A stretch of DNA of 5,977 nt from Bacteroides sp. UBA1773 (GTDB lineage: Bacteria > Bacteroidota > Bacteroidia > Bacteroidales > Bacteroidaceae), in contig DCGR01000043.1 in the NCBI GenBank assembly GCA_002315285.1, positions 1 to 5,977 of the forward strand. Direction: 5' to 3'. Numbering within the stretch: the stretch's first letter is position 1; every line of letters begins with the position of its first letter. Positions 5,936 to 5,977 of the stretch are shown piece by piece. Both the position numbers and the translations under genes were made by a program. Under the pieces are notes generated by a model. It did not search any database and had not been told where the DNA came from. It saw only the letters and a list, made by a program, of their open reading frames with translations.

Positions 5936-5965
5936 ATTCTATCACATTTCGGTTGGGCTTGTAAA
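5936..5965 (-). promoter_or_regulatory. Sigma-70-like promoter for the operon
   Basis: Read on the minus strand, TTTACA (5960-5965) matches the -35 consensus at 5 of 6 bases and TAGAAT (5936-5941) matches the -10 consensus at 5 of 6. The spacer is 18 bp. Transcription would start near 5929-5930, about 200 nt upstream of the first large gene, giving a long leader. No comparably good promoter was seen between 5735 and 5935. The call rests on sequence match only. Confidence 0.6.
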
Positions 5966-5977
5966 GGGGGTTTTGGA

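Noticed and set aside
1..5977. CRISPR arrays, tRNA or rRNA genes, insertion sequences or phage genes
   Set aside because: No regularly spaced repeats, tRNA-like cloverleaf, rRNA sequence, transposase or integrase motif was seen on either strand.

Overview
The window holds one compact operon on the minus strand, read from about position 5960 down to about position 50, with six consecutive protein genes, a promoter-bearing leader and a terminator. No plus-strand gene is convincing. Composition is near 46% GC. There are good Shine-Dalgarno sites (GGAGGTGA before the third gene) and a sigma-70-like promoter, so this is a bacterium with ordinary translation signals. The encoded proteins are unusually rich in cysteine: about 66 in some 1,865 residues, or 3.5%. 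That fits a cytoplasm kept reducing, perhaps an anaerobe, but I cannot name the lineage.

Layout in order of transcription: (i) a leader at 5977-5729 with a near-consensus promoter (5936-5965), a possible 29-codon ORF starting almost at the predicted transcription start, and a 10-bp inverted repeat around a 39-nt spacer; (ii) a TIM-barrel sugar isomerase/epimerase-like protein (4889-5728); (iii) an RmlD-like extended SDR (3981-4892); (iv) a divergent trans-prenyltransferase/polyprenyl synthase homologue (3077-3991); (v) a fusion of an HPr-kinase-like P-loop domain to a Pol-beta-type nucleotidyltransferase (1356-3080); (vi) a DarT-like (DUF4433) ADP-ribosyltransferase (721-1359); (vii) an NMN-adenylyltransferase-like (NadM-type) protein (149-727); (viii) a rho-independent terminator (51-82). 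Three of the five gene junctions are 4-nt ATGA overlaps and the other two overlap by 7 and 11 nt, so the six genes look translationally coupled and probably act together.

The combination matches no pathway I know. Sugar epimerisation and reduction, prenyl diphosphate chemistry, a kinase joined to a nucleotidyltransferase, an enzyme that moves ADP-ribose from NAD+, and an enzyme family that makes NAD+ all sit in one transcript. DarT proteins are known mainly as DNA ADP-ribosylating toxins paired with a DarG macrodomain or a NADAR antitoxin. Neither is present here, so the DarT fold may have been reused for biosynthesis or for tailoring a small molecule, peptide or nucleic acid. HPr-kinase-like proteins and nucleotidyltransferases are known tailoring enzymes in some lasso peptide clusters, and ComQ, a prenyl-synthase relative, prenylates a tryptophan in the ComX peptide. 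The leader ORF encodes a Cys-Cys-Trp-Gly motif, so a peptide-based (RiPP-like) pathway is possible but unproven. The alternative is a nucleotide- or NAD-derived metabolite or a modified nucleic acid.
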